Positions 1-8,820 of a DNA stretch of 64,000 bases are shown one piece after another. This stretch comes from Sphingobacterium spiritivorum (GTDB taxonomy: Bacteria > Bacteroidota > Bacteroidia > Sphingobacteriales > Sphingobacteriaceae). The stretch spans positions 1,612,001 to 1,676,000 of the forward strand of contig NZ_CP068082.1 in the NCBI RefSeq assembly GCF_016724845.1, written 5' to 3'. Positions within the stretch are counted from its first letter, which is position 1, and the number at the start of each line of letters is the position of its first letter. The notes under the pieces were generated by a model that saw only the letters and a list, made by a program, of their open reading frames with translations, did not search any database and was not told the DNA's origin. Both the position numbers and the translations under genes were made by a program.

Positions 1-860
1 AGATTTGCTTTCGGACAAAAACACCATACAACTTCACGATCCATACGACGTACGAAGTCCAGATCTTTCAGGGAGGTATAGGTATTATGCACGAGCATCA
101 GTTTGTTACGGACAGGAAGATTCGGAAGATACGACTGGATCGAATTGCGGGCTTGTGCTTTGAAGTCAGCAATATTATATCCGATCTGTTCGTAAAACTT
201 CAGAAACTCACCTTGTTTATAACGGAAAAGTTTATTCTCCGCTTCACTCTCCTGATTGTGAATACTGATAAGGCTATCACCCTGGGTAATTTTTTTGAAA
301 GCTTTTAACAGTAATTTGGAACAAGAGTAAGGTGCGTGTGGAGTAATGGAAGAGTGTGTGTCATTAAAATGATATCTTGTTTCCTGTGCCTCTTCGAGCC
401 GGGATTCGACCTGATCTTTGTTTAATCCCATTGCTTCGACAAAGGTGTGATATTTAATACTGCTTCTTTCCTTTACAGCAGCGGAAAAAGAAGTATTGAC
501 ATGATCACCTACAGCCTGGATACCATTGTCATACATCAACTTGTCAGCTTTCTCGATGTGTTTAATAACTGTCTTTTCATTTTCTTTTCTTGATGTCATC
601 ACCGCACTGATAAACTGGGGAAGGCCAGTGCGTTGCGCAATCGCGCCTTTAAGATAAGACAATTCAATGTGGCAGTGTGCATTAATAAATCCTGGTATCA
701 AGACTCCATTTAACAATTCGATCTTTTTACCAACCAATTCTACAGCATCATTGGCATACACCCCTTGAATCACCCCGGAGTCGTCAATAGCAACGACACC
801 CCGCTTAATAGGCAGATTAGTAATCGGCAATACGTAATCGCCAGAATAATATTTAACCAT
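1..860 (-). CDS. Amidohydrolase family protein (3' end beyond window)
   Basis: The reverse strand reads open from an ATG at 858-860 to base 1 with no stop, giving about 286 residues of an incomplete protein. It has the layout of the cytosolic ATZ/TRZ-type amidohydrolases: a short N-terminal beta domain (MVKYYSGDYVLP), then the metal motif NAHCHIEL near residue 65, later SITPHAPYS and SIHNQES, and LVHNTYTS followed by WCFCPKAN. These are the usual positions of the metal-binding His residues. Such enzymes hydrolyse C-N bonds of purine, pyrimidine or related ring compounds; the substrate cannot be named from what is visible. It is transcribed away from the thiamine-regulated receptor, so the two are probably separate units. 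Confidence 0.85.
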   Translation of the reverse strand, partial: MVKYYSGDYVLPITNLPIKRGVVAIDDSGVIQGVYANDAVELVGKKIELLNGVLIPGFINAHCHIELSYLKGAIAQRTGLPQFISAVMTSRKENEKTVIKHIEKADKLMYDNGIQAVGDHVNTSFSAAVKERSSIKYHTFVEAMGLNKDQVESRLEEAQETRYHFNDTHSSITPHAPYSCSKLLLKAFKKITQGDSLISIHNQESEAENKLFRYKQGEFLKFYEQIGYNIADFKAQARNSIQSYLPNLPVRNKLMLVHNTYTSLKDLDFVRRMDREVVWCFCPKAN

Positions 861-1080
861 TTTTCTTTGTTTATAAAATGTCCTAAGAGTAGGAGGTTTT
901 ACTTAATGTGATACACAAAAGTACTCAATTTATTCTAAAATCCCTGATAATAAACAATTTTTTAAATCGTACTATAAAAGAAAAACTAAAGCCTACTAAT
1001 AAAACTTTTAAATAAAAAGAAAGAACCGTGCCAAGCTTTTTTTTTCACATTATTTTAACATATACCTCATTATTCATCAT

Positions 1081-1088
1081 TAATTTTG
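1081..1088 (+). promoter_or_regulatory. Candidate -7 promoter box upstream of TPP riboswitch
   Basis: TAATTTTG fits the Bacteroidota -7 consensus TAnnTTTG and lies about 22 bases before the riboswitch P1 strand, so the transcript would start just ahead of the aptamer. No good -33 TTTG is visible, so this rests on the -7 match and its position. The rest of 861-1080 is AT-rich and shows nothing else I can name. Confidence 0.5.
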
Positions 1089-1109
1089 CTACCTTCGAAC
1101 CATCAAATA

Positions 1110-1206
1110 GGGGTGCCTTGTTCTATGAACACGAATTAAGGCTGAGATTATACCCAACAAGAGTATTCTTGTGCACCTGATCCAGATAATGCTGGCGGAG
1201 GGAAAA
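1110..1206 (+). ncRNA. TPP riboswitch (THI element)
   Basis: The conserved blocks of the thiamine pyrophosphate aptamer appear in order: GGGGTGCC at 1110-1117, GGCTGAGA at 1140-1147 followed by TACCC, then ACCTGATCCAGATAATG around 1175-1192 and CTGGCGGAGGGAA at about 1192-1204. This is the classic THI-box. It precedes a TonB-dependent receptor by about 75 bases, so it most likely lowers receptor expression when TPP is plentiful. How it acts (transcription stop or blocked start) is not clear; no strong terminator is seen between aptamer and gene. Confidence 0.96.
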
Positions 1207-1281
1207 GGTTAGTTAAATTGTAACACTGTTGTAGCCCCTTGCAATAGTTTGTTTAACTCAAAAAAATTCATCTTTATTATC

Positions 1282-3717
1282 ATGATTAAATCATTAATCA
1301 TTGTTCTGTGGCTCTGCGCACTCACAACTATCACTGTTGCACAGCAGACACTGACTGTAAAAGTTCAGGACAAATTAAAATCTACGGCACTTCAGGATGC
1401 TACCGTCACCCTGACCGGCCGCACCAAACAGACACTGACAAGCAATAGTACCGGTATCGTACAATTCACAAATCTGCAGTCTGATGACTACCTTCTTAAA
1501 GTGAGCTATATAGGATACAACACTGTACAACAAACAGTTCGCGCAGGTCAGCAGACACAAATCACGATTGAAATAGAACCCCGTTCCATTCATACGGAAG
1601 AAGTACTGGTACAGGCCACCCGTGCGCGAAACAACTCAGCCACAACGTATAAAAACCTGAGTAAAGAGGATATTGCTAAGAATAATCTGGGACAGGACAT
1701 CCCCTATCTGCTGGATCAGACCCCTTCGGTTGTCGTCGGGTCGGATGCCGGGGCAGGTATAGGATATACGAATATGACGATCAGAGGATCTGACAACCAA
1801 CGTATAAATGTAACATTGAACGGTATTCCGCTGAATGATGCTGAAAGTATGGGTTCATTTTTTGTAAATCTGCCTGACTTTGCATCTTCTGTAGAGAATA
1901 TACAGATACAACGCGGAATCGGCACATCTACCAACGGCGCCGGATCCTTTGGTGCGTCTCTGAATATCCAGTCCAATACTTTAGAAGAAAATCCATATGT
2001 AGAACTTAATAATTCATTCGGATCCTACAATTCCTGGAAAAATACACTCAAGATCGGATCGGGGCTTATCAATAATAAGTTTGCATTCAATGCCCGGTTA
2101 TCGCGCATCCTGAGTGATGGTTATATCGAACGTGCTTCTTCGGACTTAAAATCCTTTTATATCGATGGAGGATACTACAGTAAAAAGCATATTATCAAAG
2201 CAATCGTCTTTTCCGGTAAGGAAAAGACCTATCAGGCCTGGTATGGTACGCCTGAACCGTTAATAAAGGGTGATCGTGCAGCTCTGGGTGATTATGCAAC
2301 AGCAATGGAATTATCCAAACCGGAGGATATCAATCGTCTGCTGCAGGCAGATCGTCGATACAATATCTATACATATGATAACCAAACGGACAATTATACC
2401 CAGACGCACCATCAGTTACATTATACCTATTTCATAAATGACCAGCTGACTCTGAATACTGCTCTTCACTACACACGTGGAGCCGGGTACTATGAAGAAT
2501 TTAAAGAAAATGATAAGTTAGCCAAATACGGCCTTCCGGACATCACAATCGGTAATACGACATACAAGAAAACAGATCTTATCCGTCGCCGCTGGCTGGA
2601 CAATTATTTCTACGGAGCAACTTACTCGCTGAACTACAATCCAAGCAATGACCTTAAATTTACACTGGGCGGCGCTTACAATCAGTATAAAGGTGATCAC
2701 TACGGGCAGGTCATGTGGGCCAGGTATGATACCGTAAGTACTCCCGGGTATAAATACTATGCAGGTGATGCGCAAAAGAATGACCTGAGTGTGTTTTTGA
2801 AAACAGATTATCAGATCGGCAACTGGCTGCTGATGGCTGATGTACAATACCGTAATATAGATTACAAGATCCGCGGAAATGATGACAAGATCAAAAACAT
2901 GGACTTTCATTCTACATTCAACTTTGTCAATCCAAAGGTTGGCTTTACTTACCTGATTAATTCAACATCTAACGTATATGCTTCCTATGCCTACGGCAGC
3001 AAAGAACCGGTACGTAAGGATTTCGTAGAGAATACCAGCGGAACAGATCCTAAGCCGGAGAAGATGCAGGATGTGGAGTTTGGATACCGTCTCAGAAATG
3101 AATACTTCAATATCGGCATCAATGGCTACGGTATGTTTTATAAAGATCAGCTTATCCCTACAGGAGCTATTAACGACGTGGGATCTGCCATCAGGCAGAA
3201 TGTACCGGACAGTTACCGTATAGGACTCGAATTTGACGGTGCATGGCGTATTTCCGACCAGTTTACATGGAAAGCAACTGCCGGTCTGAGTCAGAATAAA
3301 ATCAAAAATTTTGTGGAGTATCTCGGTGCTGAGACTATACAGTACAACAAAACTAATATTGCTTTGTCCCCTTCCGCTATCCTTTCAAATGAACTGGCCT
3401 ACAGTCCGATAACACCGTTGACTTTTGCACTTGCATCCAAGTATGTATCCAGACAGTATCTGGACAATTCTTCTGCAAAAGAAAGAAGTATTGACGCTTT
3501 CTTTGTCAACAATCTTCGCACCTATTATACGTTCAGTATGTGGGGAATACAGAAAATTGACCTGAGTCTGAGTATCAATAATATTTTCAATGAAAAATAT
3601 GAAACCAGCGGATATACCTGGGGCTACCTGGATGATAATAAAGATCGTCTTTATTATAACTTCTACACACCACAGGCAACGACTAATTTTATGCTGGGAC
3701 TTAATGTCAGATTTTAG
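1282..3717 (+). CDS. TPP-riboswitch-controlled TonB-dependent outer membrane receptor
   Basis: This is an outer-membrane receptor that would import a substrate with energy from TonB. An ATG at 1282 begins a good signal peptide (MIKSLIIVLWLCALTTITVAQ); an in-frame TTG at 1249 gives a longer, less likely N-terminus. After cleavage come a carboxypeptidase-like regulatory domain (about residues 25-100), a plug domain (about 120-240, with TIRGSDNQRINVTLNGIPLN) and a 22-strand-type barrel ending in aromatic MLGLNVRF. About 811 residues is normal for the family. The riboswitch upstream points to thiamine, a phosphorylated form or a precursor as substrate, matching the THI-regulated receptors known in Bacteroidota. 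The exact ligand is inference. Confidence 0.9.
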   Translation: MIKSLIIVLWLCALTTITVAQQTLTVKVQDKLKSTALQDATVTLTGRTKQTLTSNSTGIVQFTNLQSDDYLLKVSYIGYNTVQQTVRAGQQTQITIEIEPRSIHTEEVLVQATRARNNSATTYKNLSKEDIAKNNLGQDIPYLLDQTPSVVVGSDAGAGIGYTNMTIRGSDNQRINVTLNGIPLNDAESMGSFFVNLPDFASSVENIQIQRGIGTSTNGAGSFGASLNIQSNTLEENPYVELNNSFGSYNSWKNTLKIGSGLINNKFAFNARLSRILSDGYIERASSDLKSFYIDGGYYSKKHIIKAIVFSGKEKTYQAWYGTPEPLIKGDRAALGDYATAMELSKPEDINRLLQADRRYNIYTYDNQTDNYTQTHHQLHYTYFINDQLTLNTALHYTRGAGYYEEFKENDKLAKYGLPDITIGNTTYKKTDLIRRRWLDNYFYGATYSLNYNPSNDLKFTLGGAYNQYKGDHYGQVMWARYDTVSTPGYKYYAGDAQKNDLSVFLKTDYQIGNWLLMADVQYRNIDYKIRGNDDKIKNMDFHSTFNFVNPKVGFTYLINSTSNVYASYAYGSKEPVRKDFVENTSGTDPKPEKMQDVEFGYRLRNEYFNIGINGYGMFYKDQLIPTGAINDVGSAIRQNVPDSYRIGLEFDGAWRISDQFTWKATAGLSQNKIKNFVEYLGAETIQYNKTNIALSPSAILSNELAYSPITPLTFALASKYVSRQYLDNSSAKERSIDAFFVNNLRTYYTFSMWGIQKIDLSLSINNIFNEKYETSGYTWGYLDDNKDRLYYNFYTPQATTNFMLGLNVRF

Positions 3718-3757
3718 ACACTTCGCTCTTTAGCATCCTGCGGACAGGAATAAGAAA

Positions 3758-3790
3758 GGGGGTATTTTCCAGTTGAAAATACCCCTTTTC
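3758..3790. terminator. Bidirectional intrinsic terminator
   Basis: A perfect 11-bp stem, GGGGTATTTTC (3759-3769) against GAAAATACCCC (3775-3785), has a 5-base loop and is followed by TTTT; the other strand has only a short U-rich stretch after it. It sits between the converging receptor and ATPase genes. Confidence 0.85.
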
Positions 3791-3796
3791 TTATAT

Positions 3797-6700
3797 CTAA
3801 TTACCTTTGATAGCTCGGATTATACCTTCCAGATTTTCATTAAATTCTAACAGCTGTGCAAAGACTTTATCATCCTTAGCCATACCGCCATGCTTATTAT
3901 TCTTTCTGAAAATTTCACGGATCTCGTCCAGTCGCTGCTGCTCCTTATCCGTGATCAGCCCGGCCACCTCTTTTAGTTTCAGAAGGTTTGATTCTGTATC
4001 TGCTGTAAGGGTCTGCGATTCACTTTCATAATGTGCCAGAATCAACTGGTCAATCTCTTTATCATTCATCATGGGTAATACAGGCGCAACCAGCTTACTC
4101 ATATTACGGTAGGATCCCTGCATTTTGAAAGCAGGTTCGGTACGGTAACTGTCCTGCATAGCTGCGCTCTGAATATACTGCTGATTGACACGAATCACGA
4201 TATCTCTGATTTTAAGGATATGTCTTAACACATGTATAAAATCATCAATCTCCTGCTTCAGGTAATTGCCTTCCAGATCCGGAAGTTGCTCACTCCCCTG
4301 CTGCACATACCCGATCAAAGCATAAAAATCCTGAAAAGATTTACCTGCTATTTTTTCCAGATACGGATTTTCAATGGCAGCATTTTCAATAAGACTCAGA
4401 TTGAATAGATGTGCAGTATCGCCTATTACATCTCCCAGATTGTAGACATCTGCTCTGTTTGCCAACATATCCGGAATCTGAAATTTCGAACCACTTTCAG
4501 TATACGGATTTCCGGCCATAACGATACAGAAACGTTTACCCCGCAGATCATAGGTTTTGCTCTCACCATCAAAGATGCCGTCTATCTTACGCTGTCCGTC
4601 TGCCAGAGAGATAAACTTCTGCAGGAATTCTGCACTCAGATGCTGAATATCATCCAGATAGAGCATGACATTATCGGCCATTTCAAAAGAAAGGTTTATC
4701 TTTTTGAGTTCTTCCCTTTCACCGGATGTTTTGGCTTCTACAGGATCTATCGAGGTAATGGAATGTCCGATAGTCGGCCCGTTGACTTTCACAAAATGTA
4801 AGCCCAGGATTTTAGCCAGATATTCCATCAATGTTGTCTTTCCGTATCCCGGAGGAGAGATAAGCAGCAACATACCCATACGGGCAGTACGCTTGTTGTC
4901 TCCCGCAGCGCCCAGCTGCTTGGCAAGATTGTTTCCGATCAAAGGAAAGTAAACCTCATTGATCAGTTTATTTCTTACAAATGAAGTCAGCACTTTCGGC
5001 TCAAATTCATTGATCTTCAGTTGTTTTTCATACGACTTCCCAAGTTCATCCTTCCATTTGGAAAAGGCTTCAAAACGCGGAACACTTACTGCTGCAAAAT
5101 TTTCCAGTTTCTCTATAAACTGATGGTAATCCAGGGTATAGATTCCCTGATCGAGAACCGGATGATTGCCCTTTAATCCCTCGATCACTACTGTATCTTT
5201 CGCATAAATCCATTCGTAGGCATCTTTTGGAAACAACAGAATTGTAGCCGCTTCTTCGAGATATTTTCGGTCGGCCTCAAATTTGACATGCTCATCAACA
5301 AAAGAATGCAGCCAGTTCAGGATAAGATAAAAACGATCCAAAAGATCGAATTGTGTATGATCCAGATCGGCTTCAAACGCTTTTAACAGTTTCTTATCTT
5401 CCAGAAACCGTACAAATGCCTGCTGCAACAGGTGAGCGGATTCACTCATCGCAAATTTATCATACCTGACGAATGTTCTAAACAGGTAATTTGCTACCTT
5501 TTGCTTCTCTTCGCGCTCTAATGCAACAGGAGCTTCCCAATTTTCTAATCTGAAAAGGATATCATCGATCACCGACTGAAAGCGGTTTGTCTGCGGAAAT
5601 GTCTTTAACACCGTTCCTGCACTATGGATCAATGCAGTTAATTTCTGCAGTTCATCTTCGGCTAAACTATGCCAGAATAAACAGGCCACAGATCGCACAT
5701 GTACATTATATCGCAGCAGATCCAGCTTGTCATCCATCTGTTTGATGACAGTATACAGTTGCAGCGCATCCACATTATGCACTCCTTTGATATAGGATTC
5801 GGTATATTTTTGTTCAACATACTGATTAATAAACTGCTCCGCATTAAAATCAGGCTGTCCTGAAGCCAAAAATGCCTGATAAGCCAGATATTCAGCACGG
5901 TAGACTACTGCATTTTCAGAGACTACTTCCTGATCCCATACATCCTGATAATTGGCCAGTTCTATATTTTTGACAGGCTGATAAAATCCTGTACCCGTAA
6001 GATGATAAAACAGTTCATTCTGCTTCCTTAATAAAGTAAGACTGAGAGATTGATTGTTTACTGTGAACTTATGTTTACCTAATGCAATGATGTTTTCCCC
6101 GTCTACATATAGCTCAGACTTATCACGAAGTGTACGTAACGCATCTTCCTGAGATTTCTTAAGCTGATTTTCCAGATTTTCTGCTTTGGAGACATCCTGT
6201 AGTGTATGCAGTTCAGAAACCAGCTGACGTACTTTATCAATCATCAGATCTGATGCATAGAAGCTCAGAATATCCTCCCGGGAGGCCAGTGTTTTTGATT
6301 TGTTTTCAATATTTTTCAATACCCTTAAGCCAATCTGTTCCAGCGAGGAAGTCCGCTTATTGATCTGCTCGACCAATTGCTCTTTTTTCGTATTGAATGC
6401 CTTTATGATCTCGTCCCTTTTGTCCGCTATCTTAAGTGCAAAATCATCAAAGCCTGAAAACTTACTTTCCAGTTCTTCCAGTTGTACGACTATTTTGGTG
6501 TAGTAGCTATCTGCCTTTTCCGCAGATGTGGACAGTTCCAGATAGTTTACAACGGATTGCTCCAGCAAGGTCAGTTGGGCCGAAAATTCGGCAACTGCCT
6601 CCTGGCTTTTGAGTGTATTGAGTTTACGTGTCAGTTGTGCCCGCACCTCATTAAGCATAGAGAATATAACCGAAATCTTCTCTACGATTTTAGTGGTCTG

Positions 6701-8635
6701 CGTAGCATCTTCTATCTTAAGACTATTCAGGATATCAATCAATAATTCAAGATCTCCCGATATCGTGCCATTGGCTTCTTCGATTGACTGTGCATCAAAC
6801 ACTTTTGTGATAGCATCGACTTTTACTCTCTGGTCATTGACTTTTGCTTCGTATGGAGCCAGGGCTTCTTCGCGCAATAAGAAAGCAACAGTTTTATCTG
6901 ATAAGTCGGCAATAATTGCACCCAATTGCTCGGTCAGCTTATCAACAGCAGTCAAATCGATGTATCTCACATTCTTGAGATCAATAATTTCTCCCTGCAG
7001 TCTGCGCGCATTTGCCAGATGTAGCACGAGCTGATCCAGCGATTCGTATACCGTACTGTTTACACTAAAGATCAGTTCTTCCAGTTTTTTGGAAGTTACC
7101 TGCATGACTTCTTCTGCATGCTTGCGCTGTGCCTGTACTTTGACAAACTCATCGATAGCGGTATTGGCCACTTCCCTGATCTGCGTCAAAGGTGCCCCTA
7201 TATCCATCAATGCATCGTCGTGGACCCAGAAATAGGAGTCCAGCAGTGCATTAGACTTTTTAAGAATATCTTCGTAAAGACCCTCGTATGAATCTTCCTT
7301 ATTTACCAGTTGTACTACTTCCTGGGCTTCCGCCATAGCCTGTACAATCTGTTTATTGCCTACTTTATACAGAGGGTCATCCTTACGGGATTCATTTTCC
7401 TTCAGTACGGCCATATATGGTGTTTCCCATATCTGCACCTGATGATGTCGTGTAGCTTCGGCTTCGGTACGAAAATAAATCAGACTCCCGTCTTTGAAGA
7501 TGGTAAATCCGTTACAGATAATCGGTGTCTCTACAGATTGCTGTATAATATTGTAGGACATCAGGATATAAGTATTGCTCTTATCCTGAACAAAGACATA
7601 CAGAAAATCTTCTCCGTTCGGAGAAGCGATCTTTCTCAGAAATTGTACATCATCCAGCTGTGCATCAAATGTCTTGTTTGTTCCATTCTGCAGATAGTAT
7701 CCGTTGGAGAAGATTATCCCCTGATTGTCAGGCAGCAGGATAGCCGATTCATTGAGAGACCTGAGATTGACAACTTCTTTAGTTCTGAGGTTGAAAATAA
7801 AGGCTCTGAATTCTTCCTGATAGGGTTTGATACGGATAGCAATCAGGTTGCCCAGATCGGCATAATAGTATTCTGCATCATCAAGCTGCTGATCGAGATT
7901 TGTTACTTTCTCTGCGTAAATCCCTTTGCCACTATCTGTATTATTTTCTATTTTGAAGGTAATATCACCATGCAGTGCTTCTATAAAGACCTTATCCAGA
8001 ATGGAGATATGCGGAAATTTACCCAATCTTCTGTCTTCAAGTGTCGTCTTTATCCATTCAAATTCATGCTGAGCCGGCTTTTTGACTTCATGTATACTTC
8101 TGTCATCCTGGTAATGCAGTTTCCCATCTTTGATCAGCCATTTAAAAGCTTTCAGATCGTCCGCATTCTTACTCGTCTGAAATATCATATACAGATAGTT
8201 CTCTGTACGACGAAATTTCGAAAAGATAGAATCCCGGTAATATTTGTACAGATTCTGATAATCTGCCACAAAATCAGGATCATTAATAAGATCCAGGGGC
8301 TGGGTTACGAACTGATCATTCTCGAACAGATATATACTGAATACATCATTCAGTTGTATTTCAGTACGCAATCCAAAATGTACATTATAGCCAAAAATAC
8401 AGAGCTTATCAAAAGCAATAATCCCGCGCGCTACACAATTGTTATCGGTCGTGATTCTTTGATTGGCTTTCAGTACAAAACTGGTGGAATTAAAAACTTC
8501 CTTTCTGGCCTGATTCAATTCCCGCAACCGCGCGGAAAGATCTTCCTGCTGAGCCAGAAGACGCTTCCTTATGATTTCGTAAGCCCCTGAATCCAATGTA
8601 TTGTTATGTTGTTGAAAATCTTTTTTTCCTTCCAT
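3797..8635 (-). CDS. Giant AAA ATPase, DUF3686 ("DNA repair ATPase") type
   Basis: This 1612-residue cytoplasmic protein resembles the DUF3686 family, usually labelled as an ATPase involved in DNA repair; that label has little experimental support that I know of. The N-terminal third looks like beta-rich repeats with a propeller-like feel, the middle (about 450-850) is strongly helical and probably coiled coil, and the last third carries one AAA module: Walker A PPGYGKTTLMEYLAK near residue 1263, Walker B VMLYLDDIQHLS near 1327 and a sensor/arginine region (AGNPYTESGSKFQIPDMLANR) near 1375. No signal peptide or membrane segment is visible. It is the last gene of the DUF2170-PspA-YqiJ-flotillin run, 185 bases after flotillin. 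I infer that it remodels or powers a complex on the membrane side of that system rather than acting in DNA repair. Confidence 0.82.
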   Translation of the reverse strand: MEGKKDFQQHNNTLDSGAYEIIRKRLLAQQEDLSARLRELNQARKEVFNSTSFVLKANQRITTDNNCVARGIIAFDKLCIFGYNVHFGLRTEIQLNDVFSIYLFENDQFVTQPLDLINDPDFVADYQNLYKYYRDSIFSKFRRTENYLYMIFQTSKNADDLKAFKWLIKDGKLHYQDDRSIHEVKKPAQHEFEWIKTTLEDRRLGKFPHISILDKVFIEALHGDITFKIENNTDSGKGIYAEKVTNLDQQLDDAEYYYADLGNLIAIRIKPYQEEFRAFIFNLRTKEVVNLRSLNESAILLPDNQGIIFSNGYYLQNGTNKTFDAQLDDVQFLRKIASPNGEDFLYVFVQDKSNTYILMSYNIIQQSVETPIICNGFTIFKDGSLIYFRTEAEATRHHQVQIWETPYMAVLKENESRKDDPLYKVGNKQIVQAMAEAQEVVQLVNKEDSYEGLYEDILKKSNALLDSYFWVHDDALMDIGAPLTQIREVANTAIDEFVKVQAQRKHAEEVMQVTSKKLEELIFSVNSTVYESLDQLVLHLANARRLQGEIIDLKNVRYIDLTAVDKLTEQLGAIIADLSDKTVAFLLREEALAPYEAKVNDQRVKVDAITKVFDAQSIEEANGTISGDLELLIDILNSLKIEDATQTTKIVEKISVIFSMLNEVRAQLTRKLNTLKSQEAVAEFSAQLTLLEQSVVNYLELSTSAEKADSYYTKIVVQLEELESKFSGFDDFALKIADKRDEIIKAFNTKKEQLVEQINKRTSSLEQIGLRVLKNIENKSKTLASREDILSFYASDLMIDKVRQLVSELHTLQDVSKAENLENQLKKSQEDALRTLRDKSELYVDGENIIALGKHKFTVNNQSLSLTLLRKQNELFYHLTGTGFYQPVKNIELANYQDVWDQEVVSENAVVYRAEYLAYQAFLASGQPDFNAEQFINQYVEQKYTESYIKGVHNVDALQLYTVIKQMDDKLDLLRYNVHVRSVACLFWHSLAEDELQKLTALIHSAGTVLKTFPQTNRFQSVIDDILFRLENWEAPVALEREEKQKVANYLFRTFVRYDKFAMSESAHLLQQAFVRFLEDKKLLKAFEADLDHTQFDLLDRFYLILNWLHSFVDEHVKFEADRKYLEEAATILLFPKDAYEWIYAKDTVVIEGLKGNHPVLDQGIYTLDYHQFIEKLENFAAVSVPRFEAFSKWKDELGKSYEKQLKINEFEPKVLTSFVRNKLINEVYFPLIGNNLAKQLGAAGDNKRTARMGMLLLISPPGYGKTTLMEYLAKILGLHFVKVNGPTIGHSITSIDPVEAKTSGEREELKKINLSFEMADNVMLYLDDIQHLSAEFLQKFISLADGQRKIDGIFDGESKTYDLRGKRFCIVMAGNPYTESGSKFQIPDMLANRADVYNLGDVIGDTAHLFNLSLIENAAIENPYLEKIAGKSFQDFYALIGYVQQGSEQLPDLEGNYLKQEIDDFIHVLRHILKIRDIVIRVNQQYIQSAAMQDSYRTEPAFKMQGSYRNMSKLVAPVLPMMNDKEIDQLILAHYESESQTLTADTESNLLKLKEVAGLITDKEQQRLDEIREIFRKNNKHGGMAKDDKVFAQLLEFNENLEGIIRAIKGN

Positions 8636-8760
8636 AAGATTAAAGTAGAAATCTTCGAATTATTTGATTTCTTTAAATTCTATTTCTCTACCATTTTGAT
8701 AAAGAGTCTTCTCACCAGATAAAAAAGTATTAATAACCTCTTTCTAAATGAGTTGACAGA

Positions 8761-8807
8761 TTGTATCCGGGCACTCCCTTCCGTAGAAGAATGCACCTCG
8801 GATACAA
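8761..8807. repeat. Inverted repeat / structured RNA between flotillin and ATPase genes
   Basis: TTGTATCCG (8761-8769) and CGGATACAA (8799-8807) form a perfect 9-bp stem. The 29-base loop can itself fold, with CTTC-CGTA-GAAG at its centre and GGGCA facing TGCACC. It starts 14 bases after the flotillin stop on the minus strand. No U-run follows, so it could be a processing site, an mRNA-stabilising 3' structure or a factor-dependent stop that tunes expression of the downstream ATPase. The rest of 8636-8820 shows nothing else. Confidence 0.6.
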
Positions 8808-8820
8808 CATGTTTATGCTA

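Noticed and set aside
1249..1281. Upstream TTG start of the thiamine-regulated receptor
   Set aside because: It adds 11 residues before a good signal peptide; the ATG at 1282 gives the normal N-terminus.
4665..4952. Plus-strand frame overlapping the Walker A region of the ATPase
   Set aside because: It is a shadow of the AAA module, which is clearly encoded on the minus strand.
7310..8590. Open plus-strand frame of 426 residues within the ATPase gene
   Set aside because: It lies wholly antisense to the 1612-residue ATPase, is rich in Ile/Phe/Cys as expected of a reverse frame, and shows no motif.
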